The notes beneath the pieces are model-generated. The model was not told where the DNA came from and did not search any database. It saw only the letters and a list, made by a program, of their open reading frames with translations. 64,000 nucleotides of DNA from the NCBI RefSeq assembly GCF_001267175.1, contig NZ_CP012358.1, positions 908,501-972,500 on the forward strand. The letters are read 5' to 3'. This DNA is from Thiopseudomonas alkaliphila (GTDB taxonomy: Bacteria; Pseudomonadota; Gammaproteobacteria; Pseudomonadales; Pseudomonadaceae). A program made the position numbers and the translations under genes. Within the stretch, counting starts at the first letter, position 1, and every line of letters begins with the position of its first letter. Below, piece after piece: positions 27,878-35,977 of this stretch.

Positions 27878-28093
27878 TCACTACCCACCTAGTTTCTCTA
27901 AATCACCAGTTGTATGGAGGGACAAGCGCTGTATTAGTTCAAAGATACCCACTAACCATTTGATTTATAATAAAATTATTCAACCCAAAAGAAACCAACA
28001 GCAGTTAGGCACATGGGGATTTCGTATCTATTCAGCGCACAGCAGCCGAATCAGGTAGGATTTAGCTCTTTTACCACTGAGTGAACTAGGATA

Positions 28094-29041
28094 GTGGCCG
28101 CTGTGTTTGCGATTTTTCTCACCTGCGCTATAGCGCTGCTGCTGGATCTACTGTTAGGCGAGCCGAAAAAGTGGCACCCGCTGGTGGGTTTTGGCCGCCT
28201 TGCCCACGCCCTTGAATCGCGCCTTAATCTTGAGCGTTACTCTGCCAAGCAGCGTCTAGTACGCGGCGGTATAGCGCTACTCCTGCTCACATTACCGGTA
28301 CTGGCCGGATTAATTTTTCTAAGTGCTCAGCTCAGTGGATTCTGGCTAATGGCACTCAACTCGCTGATCCTTTGGTTGGCTATTGCTTTACGCAGTTTGC
28401 GTGAGCATGGCCTTGCCGTTGCTGTGCCTTTACAAAATAATGATCTGGCCCAAGCCCAGCAGCAAGTTAGCCGTATTGTCAGTCGTCAAACCAGCGCGCT
28501 AGATCAACCGGCAGTGGCAGCCGCAGCCACCGAGTCAATCTTAGAAAATGGCGCCGATGCCGTCTTTGCTAGCTTGTTTTGGTTTATTGTCGCTGGGGCC
28601 CCCGGAGTGGTGCTGCACCGCCTGGTCAACACCCTAGATGCGATGTGGGGTTACCGTACGCCACGATTTTTATACTTTGGCCGCTGCGCAGCACGCCTTG
28701 ATGATCTACTCGGTTGGCTCCCGGCTCGCCTAACGGCCCTCACCTATTGCCTGCTTGGTCAGCGACGCAGCGCCTGGCACTGCTGGCAACAACAAGCCAA
28801 ACAGTGGGATAGTCCAAATGCTGGCCCCGTCATGGCCAGCGGTGCGGGAGCGCTGCAGGTTCGGCTGGGCGGTCCGGCCCCTTACTTCGGAGGCATCAAG
28901 CAGCGCCCATGGTTAGGTACCCAACAGCCAGCCAGCGCGGCCAGCATTTATGCGGCCATTACCTTGATCCGGCGCGGCACTTGGCTGTGGCTGGCAGTCC
29001 TAGCTGGCCTATGCCTGCTGAGTACACTGGGAGGGAGCTAA
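28094..29041 (+). CDS. cbiB: Adenosylcobinamide-phosphate synthase
   Basis: Attaches (R)-1-amino-2-propanol O-phosphate to adenosylcobyric acid in cobalamin synthesis (CbiB, named CobD in Pseudomonas). The 315-residue membrane protein has LLLGEPKKWHPLVGFGRLA near residue 20, LVNTLDAMWGYRTPRFLYFG, and WDSPNAGPVMASGAGALQVRLGG, all family motifs. GTG start at 28094; AGGA lies only about 2 bases away, so the exact start is not certain. First gene of the cobalamin cluster; cobC follows 1 base after its stop. Confidence 0.93.
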   Translation: MAAVFAIFLTCAIALLLDLLLGEPKKWHPLVGFGRLAHALESRLNLERYSAKQRLVRGGIALLLLTLPVLAGLIFLSAQLSGFWLMALNSLILWLAIALRSLREHGLAVAVPLQNNDLAQAQQQVSRIVSRQTSALDQPAVAAAATESILENGADAVFASLFWFIVAGAPGVVLHRLVNTLDAMWGYRTPRFLYFGRCAARLDDLLGWLPARLTALTYCLLGQRRSAWHCWQQQAKQWDSPNAGPVMASGAGALQVRLGGPAPYFGGIKQRPWLGTQQPASAASIYAAITLIRRGTWLWLAVLAGLCLLSTLGGS

Positions 29042-29042
29042 G

Positions 29043-30062
29043 ATGTTGCTCAAACACGGTGGTAGCCTCAATGCTGCAGTTAAACGCTGGGGCATTGCCC
29101 GCGAACACTGGCTGGATCTTTCCACTGGAATTAATCCCCATGGCTGGCCGGTGCCGAAGATTCCTGCTGCAATCTGGCAGCGATTACCTGAAGCCGATGA
29201 TGGACTCGCAGCGCTCGTTCGCCAGCAGCTGCAGCTACCGCAAGCAGCAGGCTGTGAACTCTTAGCGGGTAGTCAGGCAGCCATCATGAATTTACCTCGC
29301 CTACGGCCCCGCTGCCGAGTAGGCGTGCCGCGCATCGGCTATCAAGAACATGCCTGGCAATGGCAACAAGCCGGCCACACAATTGTGTGGCTAGATAATG
29401 CGCTGTTTAGCGCAGAGGCGGCAGAGGAGACGACCTGGCTTGAGCAGCTGGATGTCTTAATTTGGATTAATCCCAATAACCCAACCGGACAACGCGTACC
29501 CACCCAGCGTTTATTACAGTGGTTACAATGCTTACAACAACGCAATGGCTGGCTGATTGTCGACGAGGCGTTTATCGATGCCACGCCCGAACATAGCCTA
29601 TGCCCACAGGCCGATGCTACGGGGCTGCTGATTTTACGCTCGCTGGGTAAATTTTATGGGCTTGCTGGCGTGCGCGCTGGTGCCATTGTCGGTGACCCAG
29701 CTATTTTAGCCGAACTGCCTTCACTGCTCGGCCCTTGGACCCTCAGCGGCCCCAGCCGCTATTTAATGGCGCGCGCCTTGTCTGATCAGCGCTGGCAACA
29801 GCAGATGCGCCAACTCCTTGCCAAAGACAGCCAACGCTTACGGCAGTTACTGCAACAACATGGCCATTCAGTACTCGGGGGGTGCGCGCTATTTCAAACC
29901 ATTCACTGCCCACAACCACAGCACTTAGCCGATGCCTTGGCTGCCCAAGGGATTTTAGTGCGCCAGTTTGGTCAGCAGCAGTTAGTCCGCTTTGGCCTGC
30001 CTGCCAACAGCTCAGATTGGCAGCGCTTAGCCAAGGCGCTGGCCGACTACTCAGCAAATTAA
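29043..30062 (+). CDS. cobC: Threonine-phosphate decarboxylase (CobC/CobD aminotransferase family)
   Basis: A PLP enzyme that makes aminopropanol phosphate from L-threonine phosphate, the substrate used by CbiB next door. The 339-residue fold-type I protein begins with LKHGGSLNAAVKRWGI and LDLSTGINPHGWP, has NPNNPTGQ, and the Schiff-base Lys in LRSLGKFYGLAGVRAGA. Pseudomonas calls it CobC, Salmonella CobD. Translationally tight with cbiB. A cobalamin riboswitch follows its stop. Confidence 0.93.
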   Translation: MLLKHGGSLNAAVKRWGIAREHWLDLSTGINPHGWPVPKIPAAIWQRLPEADDGLAALVRQQLQLPQAAGCELLAGSQAAIMNLPRLRPRCRVGVPRIGYQEHAWQWQQAGHTIVWLDNALFSAEAAEETTWLEQLDVLIWINPNNPTGQRVPTQRLLQWLQCLQQRNGWLIVDEAFIDATPEHSLCPQADATGLLILRSLGKFYGLAGVRAGAIVGDPAILAELPSLLGPWTLSGPSRYLMARALSDQRWQQQMRQLLAKDSQRLRQLLQQHGHSVLGGCALFQTIHCPQPQHLADALAAQGILVRQFGQQQLVRFGLPANSSDWQRLAKALADYSAN

Positions 30063-30096
30063 CGATTGACCCTCGCCAGTGCCCTTGTTAGCCTGC

Positions 30097-30223
30097 GCCA
30101 GGTTTTCAGGTGTTGCCTAAATTCGGTGTTGGGCAATGAAACTGGGAAGCTGGTGCAAGTCCAGCACTGCCCCCGCAACGGTAACTAAGCCTCGCTTTAG
30201 TAGTCCGGAGACCGACCTGTTAA
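30097..30223 (+). ncRNA. Cobalamin riboswitch upstream of btuF
   Basis: The conserved core is complete: GGGAAGC, GGTGCAAGTCC near 30155, TGCCCCCGCAACGGTAAC at about 30167-30184, and the B12 box AGTCCGGAGACCGACCTG at 30202-30219. The outer CAGGT and ACCTG segments pair. It binds adenosylcobalamin and represses the genes after it. It sits in the 301-base gap between cobC and btuF, so only btuF-bluB are under its control. The following hairpins (for example GCAGTCG/CGACTGC at 30244-30265) have no T-run, so the expression platform may act on translation. Confidence 0.95.
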
Positions 30224-30363
30224 CACACCAAACGCTGCGGTGGGCAGTCGCGGTGGCACGACTGCGCTTAGCAGCCAGTTTGCTGCTGGCCAATCAGCCC
30301 TGCCGCCCGTCTTAACCTGCGCAGTGATGCAGCTACCTTGCTGCCCCATACTGCGGAGTTCCT

Positions 30364-31290
30364 ATGCGCTGGCTGTCTTTACTGTTTAGCTGTTGTTTGC
30401 TGAGTCTGTTTGGCTCAAATTCGCTGCTGGTGATCGCGGCTGAGCGTTGCGTAACCGACGATGCCCAGCAAACGTTGTGTTTAACTGCTCCTGCCCAACG
30501 CATAGCTACCCTCTCTCCGGGCGCCACCGAGTTAATGTTTGCTGCGGGTGCAGGTGACTTGGTAATTGCTGGCGTTAATCACAGCGACTATCCGCCAGCC
30601 GCACAAAAACTGCCGTTGGTTGGCAATCATACGCGGATTGATCTTGAAGCCTTGCTAGCCCTACAGCCTGATTTAATTATCACCTGGGTAAGCGGTAACC
30701 CGCCGGCGCAAATCAGTCGCCTGCAAGCTCTGGGCCTACCTATTTTTAGTATTGAGCCGCGCACCTTTGAAGGGGTGTCCAGCGCCATTGAACGCCTGTC
30801 GGTATTAGCTGGGACCGAACCCGCAGGTTTTGCTGAAGCCGAGCGCTTTCGCCAAGCCATGCAGCAACTAGCAGAGCAGTATCAAGCAGCTACGCCGGTT
30901 AGTGTGTTTTATCAAGTCTGGGAAACGCCCTTAATGACCATCAATAATCAGCACCTAATTGGCAAGGTATTAAAGCTCTGTGGCGGTGAGAATCTATTTG
31001 CCGATCAGCCGCGCCTAGTGCCACGCATTAGCCCAGAAGCAGTGCTGGAGAAAAACCCACAGGTGATTATTACCGGCGCCGTTGAGCAACTGCCGGCCAA
31101 CCAACTGAATCATTGGCAGCGCTACCCTAAACTACGCGCGGTTGCTGAGCATAATCTGTTATATACCCCGGCCTCGCCAATTTCTCGGCCTACGCCTCGA
31201 TTAGTAGAGGCAGCGCGCGATATTTGTCAGCAATTAGATCAGGTGCGTAGCAAAACCCATGCTCCCACCCACTCAGCCACTGGACACTAA
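30364..31290 (+). CDS. btuF: Cobalamin ABC transporter periplasmic binding protein
   Basis: A 308-residue class III binding protein that delivers cobalamin or cobinamide to BtuCD. A signal peptide is followed by RIATLSPGATELMFAAGAGDLVIAGVNHSDYP, LLALQPDLIITWVSGNP and the long linking helix, matching BtuF and related FecB-type proteins. ATG at 30364 with GGAG 5 bases upstream. It leads a btuFCD-cobO-cobQ-bluB transcript, with btuC only 3 bases after it. Preceded by the riboswitch, so uptake is repressed when cobalamin is plentiful. Confidence 0.93.
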   Translation: MRWLSLLFSCCLLSLFGSNSLLVIAAERCVTDDAQQTLCLTAPAQRIATLSPGATELMFAAGAGDLVIAGVNHSDYPPAAQKLPLVGNHTRIDLEALLALQPDLIITWVSGNPPAQISRLQALGLPIFSIEPRTFEGVSSAIERLSVLAGTEPAGFAEAERFRQAMQQLAEQYQAATPVSVFYQVWETPLMTINNQHLIGKVLKLCGGENLFADQPRLVPRISPEAVLEKNPQVIITGAVEQLPANQLNHWQRYPKLRAVAEHNLLYTPASPISRPTPRLVEAARDICQQLDQVRSKTHAPTHSATGH

Positions 31291-31293
31291 CCG

Positions 31294-32253
31294 ATGCTAC
31301 GCACGCTTTTAGTACTAGGCTGCCTTGCCCTGCTTACCCTAGGTTTAGCCCTCGCCATTGGCAGCGTGACTATTAATCCAGATGCGTTATGGCTAGCGTT
31401 ACAAGGGCAAGGTAATCCACTGCATCAGACCTTGCTCTGGGAGTTACGTCTGCCTCGTGCCCTCGCGGCGTTTGCCACCGGAGGCTTATTGGCCGTGGCC
31501 GGGGCGTTAATGCAAATTTTACTGCGTAACCCGTTAGCCGATCCTTATGTACTAGGCTTATCTGGTGGCGCTGCAGTTGGGGCATTATTGGCTATGCTGG
31601 CTGGACTAGGCGCGGTCTTAATTTCAGGCCTGGCTTTTACTGGTGCGATGCTAGCGATGTTATTGGTGTTTGGCCTCGCCCAAGGTAGCGGCAGTTGGAC
31701 CGCCTCGCGCTTACTGCTGACCGGGGTGGTCGTGGCCGCCGGCTGGGGAGCAGTGATTACCCTGATCTTAGCCTTGACCCCCTCCTACAAATTACCCGGC
31801 ATGCTGTATTGGTTAATGGGCGATATCTCTTATGCGCGCTCCCCTTGGCCGGCCTTAGCCGTACTGGCAGTGGCCAGCCTGCTGATTTTACCGCTAGCGC
31901 GCAATCTTAATGTGTTGGCACGCGGCCCCTTACAAGCCGCCGCCTTAGGCGTAGCCGTTCGCCCCTTGGAATGGAGTATTTATCTCATCGCCAGCCTACT
32001 CACTGCCACCGCCGTGACCACCGCTGGCAGCATTGGTTTTGTCGGACTGATCGTGCCGCATATGCTGCGTTTAGTGTTGGGCAATGACCAGCGCTTAATT
32101 TTACCGGCCAGCGCCCTTGCTGGCGGCAGTCTATTAGTCCTGGCCGATACCTTGGCGCGCACCGTGATTGCCCCCGAGCAATTACCGGTCGGCGTTATTA
32201 CTGCTTTACTTGGCGTGCCGACTTTTTTGTATCTCTTGCATCGGAGTCGTTAA
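31294..32253 (+). CDS. btuC: Cobalamin ABC transporter permease (FecCD family)
   Basis: A 319-residue permease with about ten helices. Motifs: LLWELRLPRALAAFATGGLLAVAGALMQ and RNPLADPYVLGLSGGAAVGALLA, and the cytoplasmic AGSIGFVGLIVPHMLRL loop that contacts the ATPase. The order btuF-btuC-btuD is direct, with a stop/start overlap to btuD. Substrate assigned as cobalamin from the riboswitch and cob neighbours; siderophore permeases look alike. Confidence 0.92.
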   Translation: MLRTLLVLGCLALLTLGLALAIGSVTINPDALWLALQGQGNPLHQTLLWELRLPRALAAFATGGLLAVAGALMQILLRNPLADPYVLGLSGGAAVGALLAMLAGLGAVLISGLAFTGAMLAMLLVFGLAQGSGSWTASRLLLTGVVVAAGWGAVITLILALTPSYKLPGMLYWLMGDISYARSPWPALAVLAVASLLILPLARNLNVLARGPLQAAALGVAVRPLEWSIYLIASLLTATAVTTAGSIGFVGLIVPHMLRLVLGNDQRLILPASALAGGSLLVLADTLARTVIAPEQLPVGVITALLGVPTFLYLLHRSR

Positions 32254-33017
32254 TGAGTGCTTTAGCCTGCGTTGAGCTACAGCTAGATTTGCCACGCCCT
32301 GCTGGCACCGCCCTAAACCTAAACTTTGCTGCGGGTCAAAGCTGGGGCATTTTAGGTCCTAATGGCGTTGGCAAAACCACCTTGCTGCATACCTTAGCCG
32401 GTTTAAAGGCAGCCCACAGCGGCCAAATTCTGCTGCAACAGCAACCTCTTAAGCAGTTATCACGTAAGCAAATCGCACAACAATTAGGTTTGGTGTTTCA
32501 AGAGCGCCAAGACAGCTTTCCCGCCTCTGTCTTAGAAACAGCGCTGATGGGCCGGCACCCATGGTTGGCGCCTTGGCAACAAGAACAAGCACTTGATCTG
32601 CAACTGGCCCAGCAGGCATTAGCTGCCGTAGACTGTCAAGCATTAGCGCCTCGTTTACTCAGCAGTTTATCTGGCGGTGAGCGGCAACGGGTCGCAATTG
32701 CTACGTTAATGACGCAAAACCCTGCTATTTGGCTGCTCGATGAGCCAACGAATCACCTAGATTTACAGCATCAAATGCAGGTGATGCGCTTATTAACCGC
32801 ACAAGCGCACTCCGGCAAAACGGTGATTATGTGTCTGCATGACCTTAACTTAGCCGCGCGTTGGTGCAGCCATGTGTTGTTGCTGTATCCCGATGGCAAA
32901 GCCCGTTGGGGCGAGAGCCAGCAGCTGTTGCAGGTCGACACCTTAACCGAACTCTATCAACAGCCTTTAACCTCAGCCTTGGTAGAAGGCCATCACGTAT
33001 TTATTCCGCTGGCCTAA
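32253..33017 (+). CDS. btuD: Cobalamin ABC transporter ATP-binding protein
   Basis: A 254-residue ABC ATPase that drives BtuC. Walker A GPNGVGKTTLL, Q-loop VFQERQDSFPA, signature LSGGERQRVAIA, Walker B WLLDEPTNHLD, and H-loop MCLHDLNLAAR are all intact. Its ATG overlaps the btuC stop (TAATG), so translation is coupled. cobO follows after 33 bases with its own Shine-Dalgarno. Confidence 0.94.
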   Translation: MSALACVELQLDLPRPAGTALNLNFAAGQSWGILGPNGVGKTTLLHTLAGLKAAHSGQILLQQQPLKQLSRKQIAQQLGLVFQERQDSFPASVLETALMGRHPWLAPWQQEQALDLQLAQQALAAVDCQALAPRLLSSLSGGERQRVAIATLMTQNPAIWLLDEPTNHLDLQHQMQVMRLLTAQAHSGKTVIMCLHDLNLAARWCSHVLLLYPDGKARWGESQQLLQVDTLTELYQQPLTSALVEGHHVFIPLA

Positions 33018-33050
33018 CCACCAGGCCTGCGTGATCAAAAGGAGCAACCC

Positions 33051-33659
33051 ATGTCTCGCAACAGCAACCCTGAACGCCATGCACAACGTATGGCGATTAA
33101 ACAAAAAATTATGCAGCAACGGATTGCCCAAGCGCAAAAAGAACAAGGCATTCTCTTGGTCTTAACGGGGCCAGGCAAAGGCAAAAGTAGCTCGGGCTTT
33201 GGTATGGTCGCCAGAGCGCTGGGCCACGGCATGAAAGTAGGCATCGTACAATTTATTAAAGGGGCTTTTAGTACAGGCGAGCAGGCTTTTTTTAGTCAGT
33301 TAGCCAATGTCGATTACCATGTGATGGGCCAAGGCTATACCTGGGATACCCAAGATCGCGAACAAGATATGGCCGCCGCCAGCGCCGCGTGGGAGGTAGT
33401 AGCCAAGATGCTGCAAGACCCAAGTTACGATTTACTACTGCTTGATGAGCTAAATATCGCCCTGAAATATCAGTACCTGGATCTTGACCGCGTGCTGGAT
33501 GATCTGCAAGCGCGCCCAGCTATGCAGCATGTGATTGTTACCGGTCGCAATGCACCACCCGAGCTGATCGAGTTAGCAGATACCGTGACCGATATGCGTG
33601 CCCTCAAGCATGCGTTTAAAGACCAAGGAATTAAGGCGCAAAAAGGGATTGAGCTGTAA
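33051..33659 (+). CDS. cobO: Cob(I)yrinic acid a,c-diamide adenosyltransferase
   Basis: Transfers the 5'-deoxyadenosyl group from ATP to Co(I) in corrinoids (CobO/BtuR/CobA type). The 202-residue protein has the P-loop GPGKGKSSSGFGMVARALG, then VGIVQFIKGAFSTGEQAFF, DLLLLDELNIALKYQYLD, and VIVTGRNAPPELIELADTVTDM. AAAGGAGC precedes the ATG by 7 bases. cobQ starts on the base after the stop codon. Confidence 0.95.
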   Translation: MSRNSNPERHAQRMAIKQKIMQQRIAQAQKEQGILLVLTGPGKGKSSSGFGMVARALGHGMKVGIVQFIKGAFSTGEQAFFSQLANVDYHVMGQGYTWDTQDREQDMAAASAAWEVVAKMLQDPSYDLLLLDELNIALKYQYLDLDRVLDDLQARPAMQHVIVTGRNAPPELIELADTVTDMRALKHAFKDQGIKAQKGIEL

Positions 33660-35141
33660 ATGACCACACTGATGGTGCAAGGCACCACCTCAGATGCGGG
33701 CAAAACCACAGTGGTCGCGGCCCTGTGCCGTTGGTTAGCTCGTCAAGGAGTTTCGGTAGCTCCGTTTAAGCCGCAAAATATGGCGCTCAATAGCGCCCCT
33801 ACCTGTGATGGCGGTGAAATTGCGCGCTCGACGGCATTACAGGCGCTCGCCTGTGGAATCGAGCCGCACAGTGATATGAATCCAGTCTTGCTCAAGCCGC
33901 ATACCGATTGTGGAGCTGAGGTGCTGATTCGCGGGCGACATTATGCCCAGCTGAATGCGGTGGATTATCACGCTTATAAAGCCCATGCCATGCAGTCGGT
34001 GATGGCGGCTTGGCAGGCATTAAGTGAGCGCTATCAGGTGATTATTGCCGAAGGTGCTGGCAGCCCCGCCGAAATTAATTTACGCCACCATGATATTGCC
34101 AATATGGGCTTTGCCGAAGCCGCCGACTGCCCAGTATTATTGGTCGGCGATATTGATCGGGGCGGCGTGTTGGCACAATTGGTTGGTACGTTAGCGCTAC
34201 TTAGCCCCAGCGAACAAGCACGTACCCAAGGCTTACTGATTAACCGTTTTCGTGGTGATCTCGCTCTCTTACAGCCAGGCTTAGACTGGCTAAGCCAACA
34301 TACTCATAAGCCGGTCATTGGCGTGCTGCCCTACTTAACCAATTTGTTATTGGATGCTGAAGACGGATTAGCCAGCAGCCAGCACTCTGCTAAGGCCACA
34401 TTTAAGCTGCTGATTCCTTTAGTGCCACGCATGACGCAACACAATGAATTCGATCCCCTGCGCTTACACCCAGCGCTGGATGTATGCTTTAGCCATCACC
34501 CAGCCGAAATACCTGCTGCGGATTTAATCATTTTACCCGGCAGCCAAAACCCGATCGCTACCTTAGCTTGGCTTAAGCAGCACGGTTGGCTAACGGCCAT
34601 TCAGCGGCATCTGCGCTATGGCGGCAAACTCTTGGCTTTGGGCAGCAGTTTTCCGCTCCTAGGCCAATCCCTTAGTTATGGCGCAGCAAGCCAACCACAG
34701 ACCGAACAGGGCTTAGGCTTAGTTGCTTTGCATACGCAGCTTGCCCGTATCACCAGCCTAGAAAGCGTACAGGGCAATCTGTGCTTGCCCCAGCATGCAG
34801 GATTAGCCTGCAGCGGGTATCGCCTAGTGCAAGGCAGTCTGCAGGGTAGCGCATTGGACGCACCGCTGTTACAGCTGAATGGCCAAGCCGAGGGCGTTCT
34901 TAGTTTAGATCAGCAAGTAGCGGGCTGTGCAGTGCACGGTTTATTTGAACAGCCGCAGGTGGCAGAGGCTTTGTTAGACTGGGCCGGTTTAAGCCAACCG
35001 GGAGCCGCCGTGGATTATCAGCAACATCGTTTAAAGGAGTTAGATCGCTTAGCCGATCTGATTGATCAGCACTTAGATACCCAGTGGTTGTATCAAGTCT
35101 TAAAGCTTAATCCTAACCCGCAAGGACTCTTGCATGTCTGA
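33660..35141 (+). CDS. cobQ: Cobyric acid synthase with a degenerate glutaminase site
   Basis: CobQ uses glutamine and ATP to amidate four carboxyls of adenosylcobyrinate a,c-diamide. N-terminal synthetase: P-loop QGTTSDAGKTTVVAALC, FKPQNMALNS, EGAGSPAEINL, VGDIDRGGVLAQL, all intact. In the C-terminal GATase domain the usual GICGGxQMLG loop reads ALGSSFPLLG (residues ~326-335), so the nucleophilic Cys is Gly at residue 328. The catalytic His is kept in VHGLFEQ. 493 residues, no frameshift. It may use ammonia or be poorly active. bluB overlaps its end by 8 bases. Confidence 0.93.
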   Translation: MTTLMVQGTTSDAGKTTVVAALCRWLARQGVSVAPFKPQNMALNSAPTCDGGEIARSTALQALACGIEPHSDMNPVLLKPHTDCGAEVLIRGRHYAQLNAVDYHAYKAHAMQSVMAAWQALSERYQVIIAEGAGSPAEINLRHHDIANMGFAEAADCPVLLVGDIDRGGVLAQLVGTLALLSPSEQARTQGLLINRFRGDLALLQPGLDWLSQHTHKPVIGVLPYLTNLLLDAEDGLASSQHSAKATFKLLIPLVPRMTQHNEFDPLRLHPALDVCFSHHPAEIPAADLIILPGSQNPIATLAWLKQHGWLTAIQRHLRYGGKLLALGSSFPLLGQSLSYGAASQPQTEQGLGLVALHTQLARITSLESVQGNLCLPQHAGLACSGYRLVQGSLQGSALDAPLLQLNGQAEGVLSLDQQVAGCAVHGLFEQPQVAEALLDWAGLSQPGAAVDYQQHRLKELDRLADLIDQHLDTQWLYQVLKLNPNPQGLLHV

Positions 35142-35847
35142 GGTTAATCGCCCCTTTACTGCCGAGCAATTAGCTGGGGTCTATCGCGCCATCTATGAGC
35201 GCCGCGATGTGCGCTCGCAGTTTTTAGCCGATCCAATTCCTCCTTCAGTTTTAGCGCGTTTACTTAAGGCGGCGCACCACGCACCTTCGGTTGGTTTTAT
35301 GCAGCCGTGGGATTTTGTGCTGATTGAAAGCCCTGCCATTCGCCAGCAAGTCTTGGCTAGCTTTAATCAAGAAAATGCTAAAGCAGCCGCTAATTATCAA
35401 GGCGAGCGTCGGCAACACTATCAAAGCTTAAAGCTGCAAGGGATTCTTGATAGCCCGATTAACCTTTGTATTACCTGCGATCGCAGCCGAGGCGGCCCCC
35501 ATGTCTTAGGGCGCAACTCGGTGATGGAGATGGATCTGTTTAGCAGTTGCTTAGCGGTGCAAAATCTGTGGCTAGCGGCCCGTGCCGAGGGCATTGGCGT
35601 AGGTTGGGTTAGTATTTTAGATCCCCAGCAGCTAGCTACTATTTTACAACTGCCAGAATCGGTCTACCCTTTGGCTTACTTGTGTTTAGGCTATGTCAGT
35701 GAGTTTCTCGAGCAACCCGAGCTTGCTAGTAAAGGCTGGCGCTCGCGCCTGCCTTTAACCCAGTTAGTACATTCAGATACTTGGGGATCGGCCGTTAACA
35801 ATCAGCAACTGCTAGATCAGTTAATGCTTAACCAGAGCGATGAGTAA
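35134..35847 (+). CDS. bluB: 5,6-dimethylbenzimidazole synthase (BluB)
   Basis: Cuts reduced FMN with oxygen to give the lower ligand of cobalamin. The 237-residue nitroreductase-like protein has RRDVRSQF, ARLLKAAHHAPSVGFMQPWDFVLI, and ARAEGIGVGWVSILDPQQL, the family core. It starts inside the end of cobQ (8-base overlap), so the two are translated together. Last gene of the riboswitch-controlled unit. It implies aerobic cobalamin formation or lower-ligand supply. Confidence 0.95.
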   Translation: MSEVNRPFTAEQLAGVYRAIYERRDVRSQFLADPIPPSVLARLLKAAHHAPSVGFMQPWDFVLIESPAIRQQVLASFNQENAKAAANYQGERRQHYQSLKLQGILDSPINLCITCDRSRGGPHVLGRNSVMEMDLFSSCLAVQNLWLAARAEGIGVGWVSILDPQQLATILQLPESVYPLAYLCLGYVSEFLEQPELASKGWRSRLPLTQLVHSDTWGSAVNNQQLLDQLMLNQSDE

Positions 35848-35867
35848 TTGCTCATCTAGAAGCTTTT
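35839..35867 (+). terminator. Possible terminator of the cobalamin operon
   Basis: GATGAG (35839-35844) and CTCATC (35851-35856) form a 6-bp stem around the bluB stop codon, with a T-run seven bases later (35863-35867). The stem is short and the spacing to the T-run is not ideal. Confidence 0.35.
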
Positions 35868-35977
35868 TCGTCATTAAAATAGAAAATTAACTTTTAAAGC
35901 TTAATCTAGCTAAAACTTAGTGCCCCAATAAATTTAAATATATTTTTACTCATAGCCAACTATAAAACTACAAGTCT

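Noticed and set aside
28000-28093. Second cobalamin riboswitch upstream of cbiB
   Set aside because: No B12 box or GGAGACC-like core was found there.
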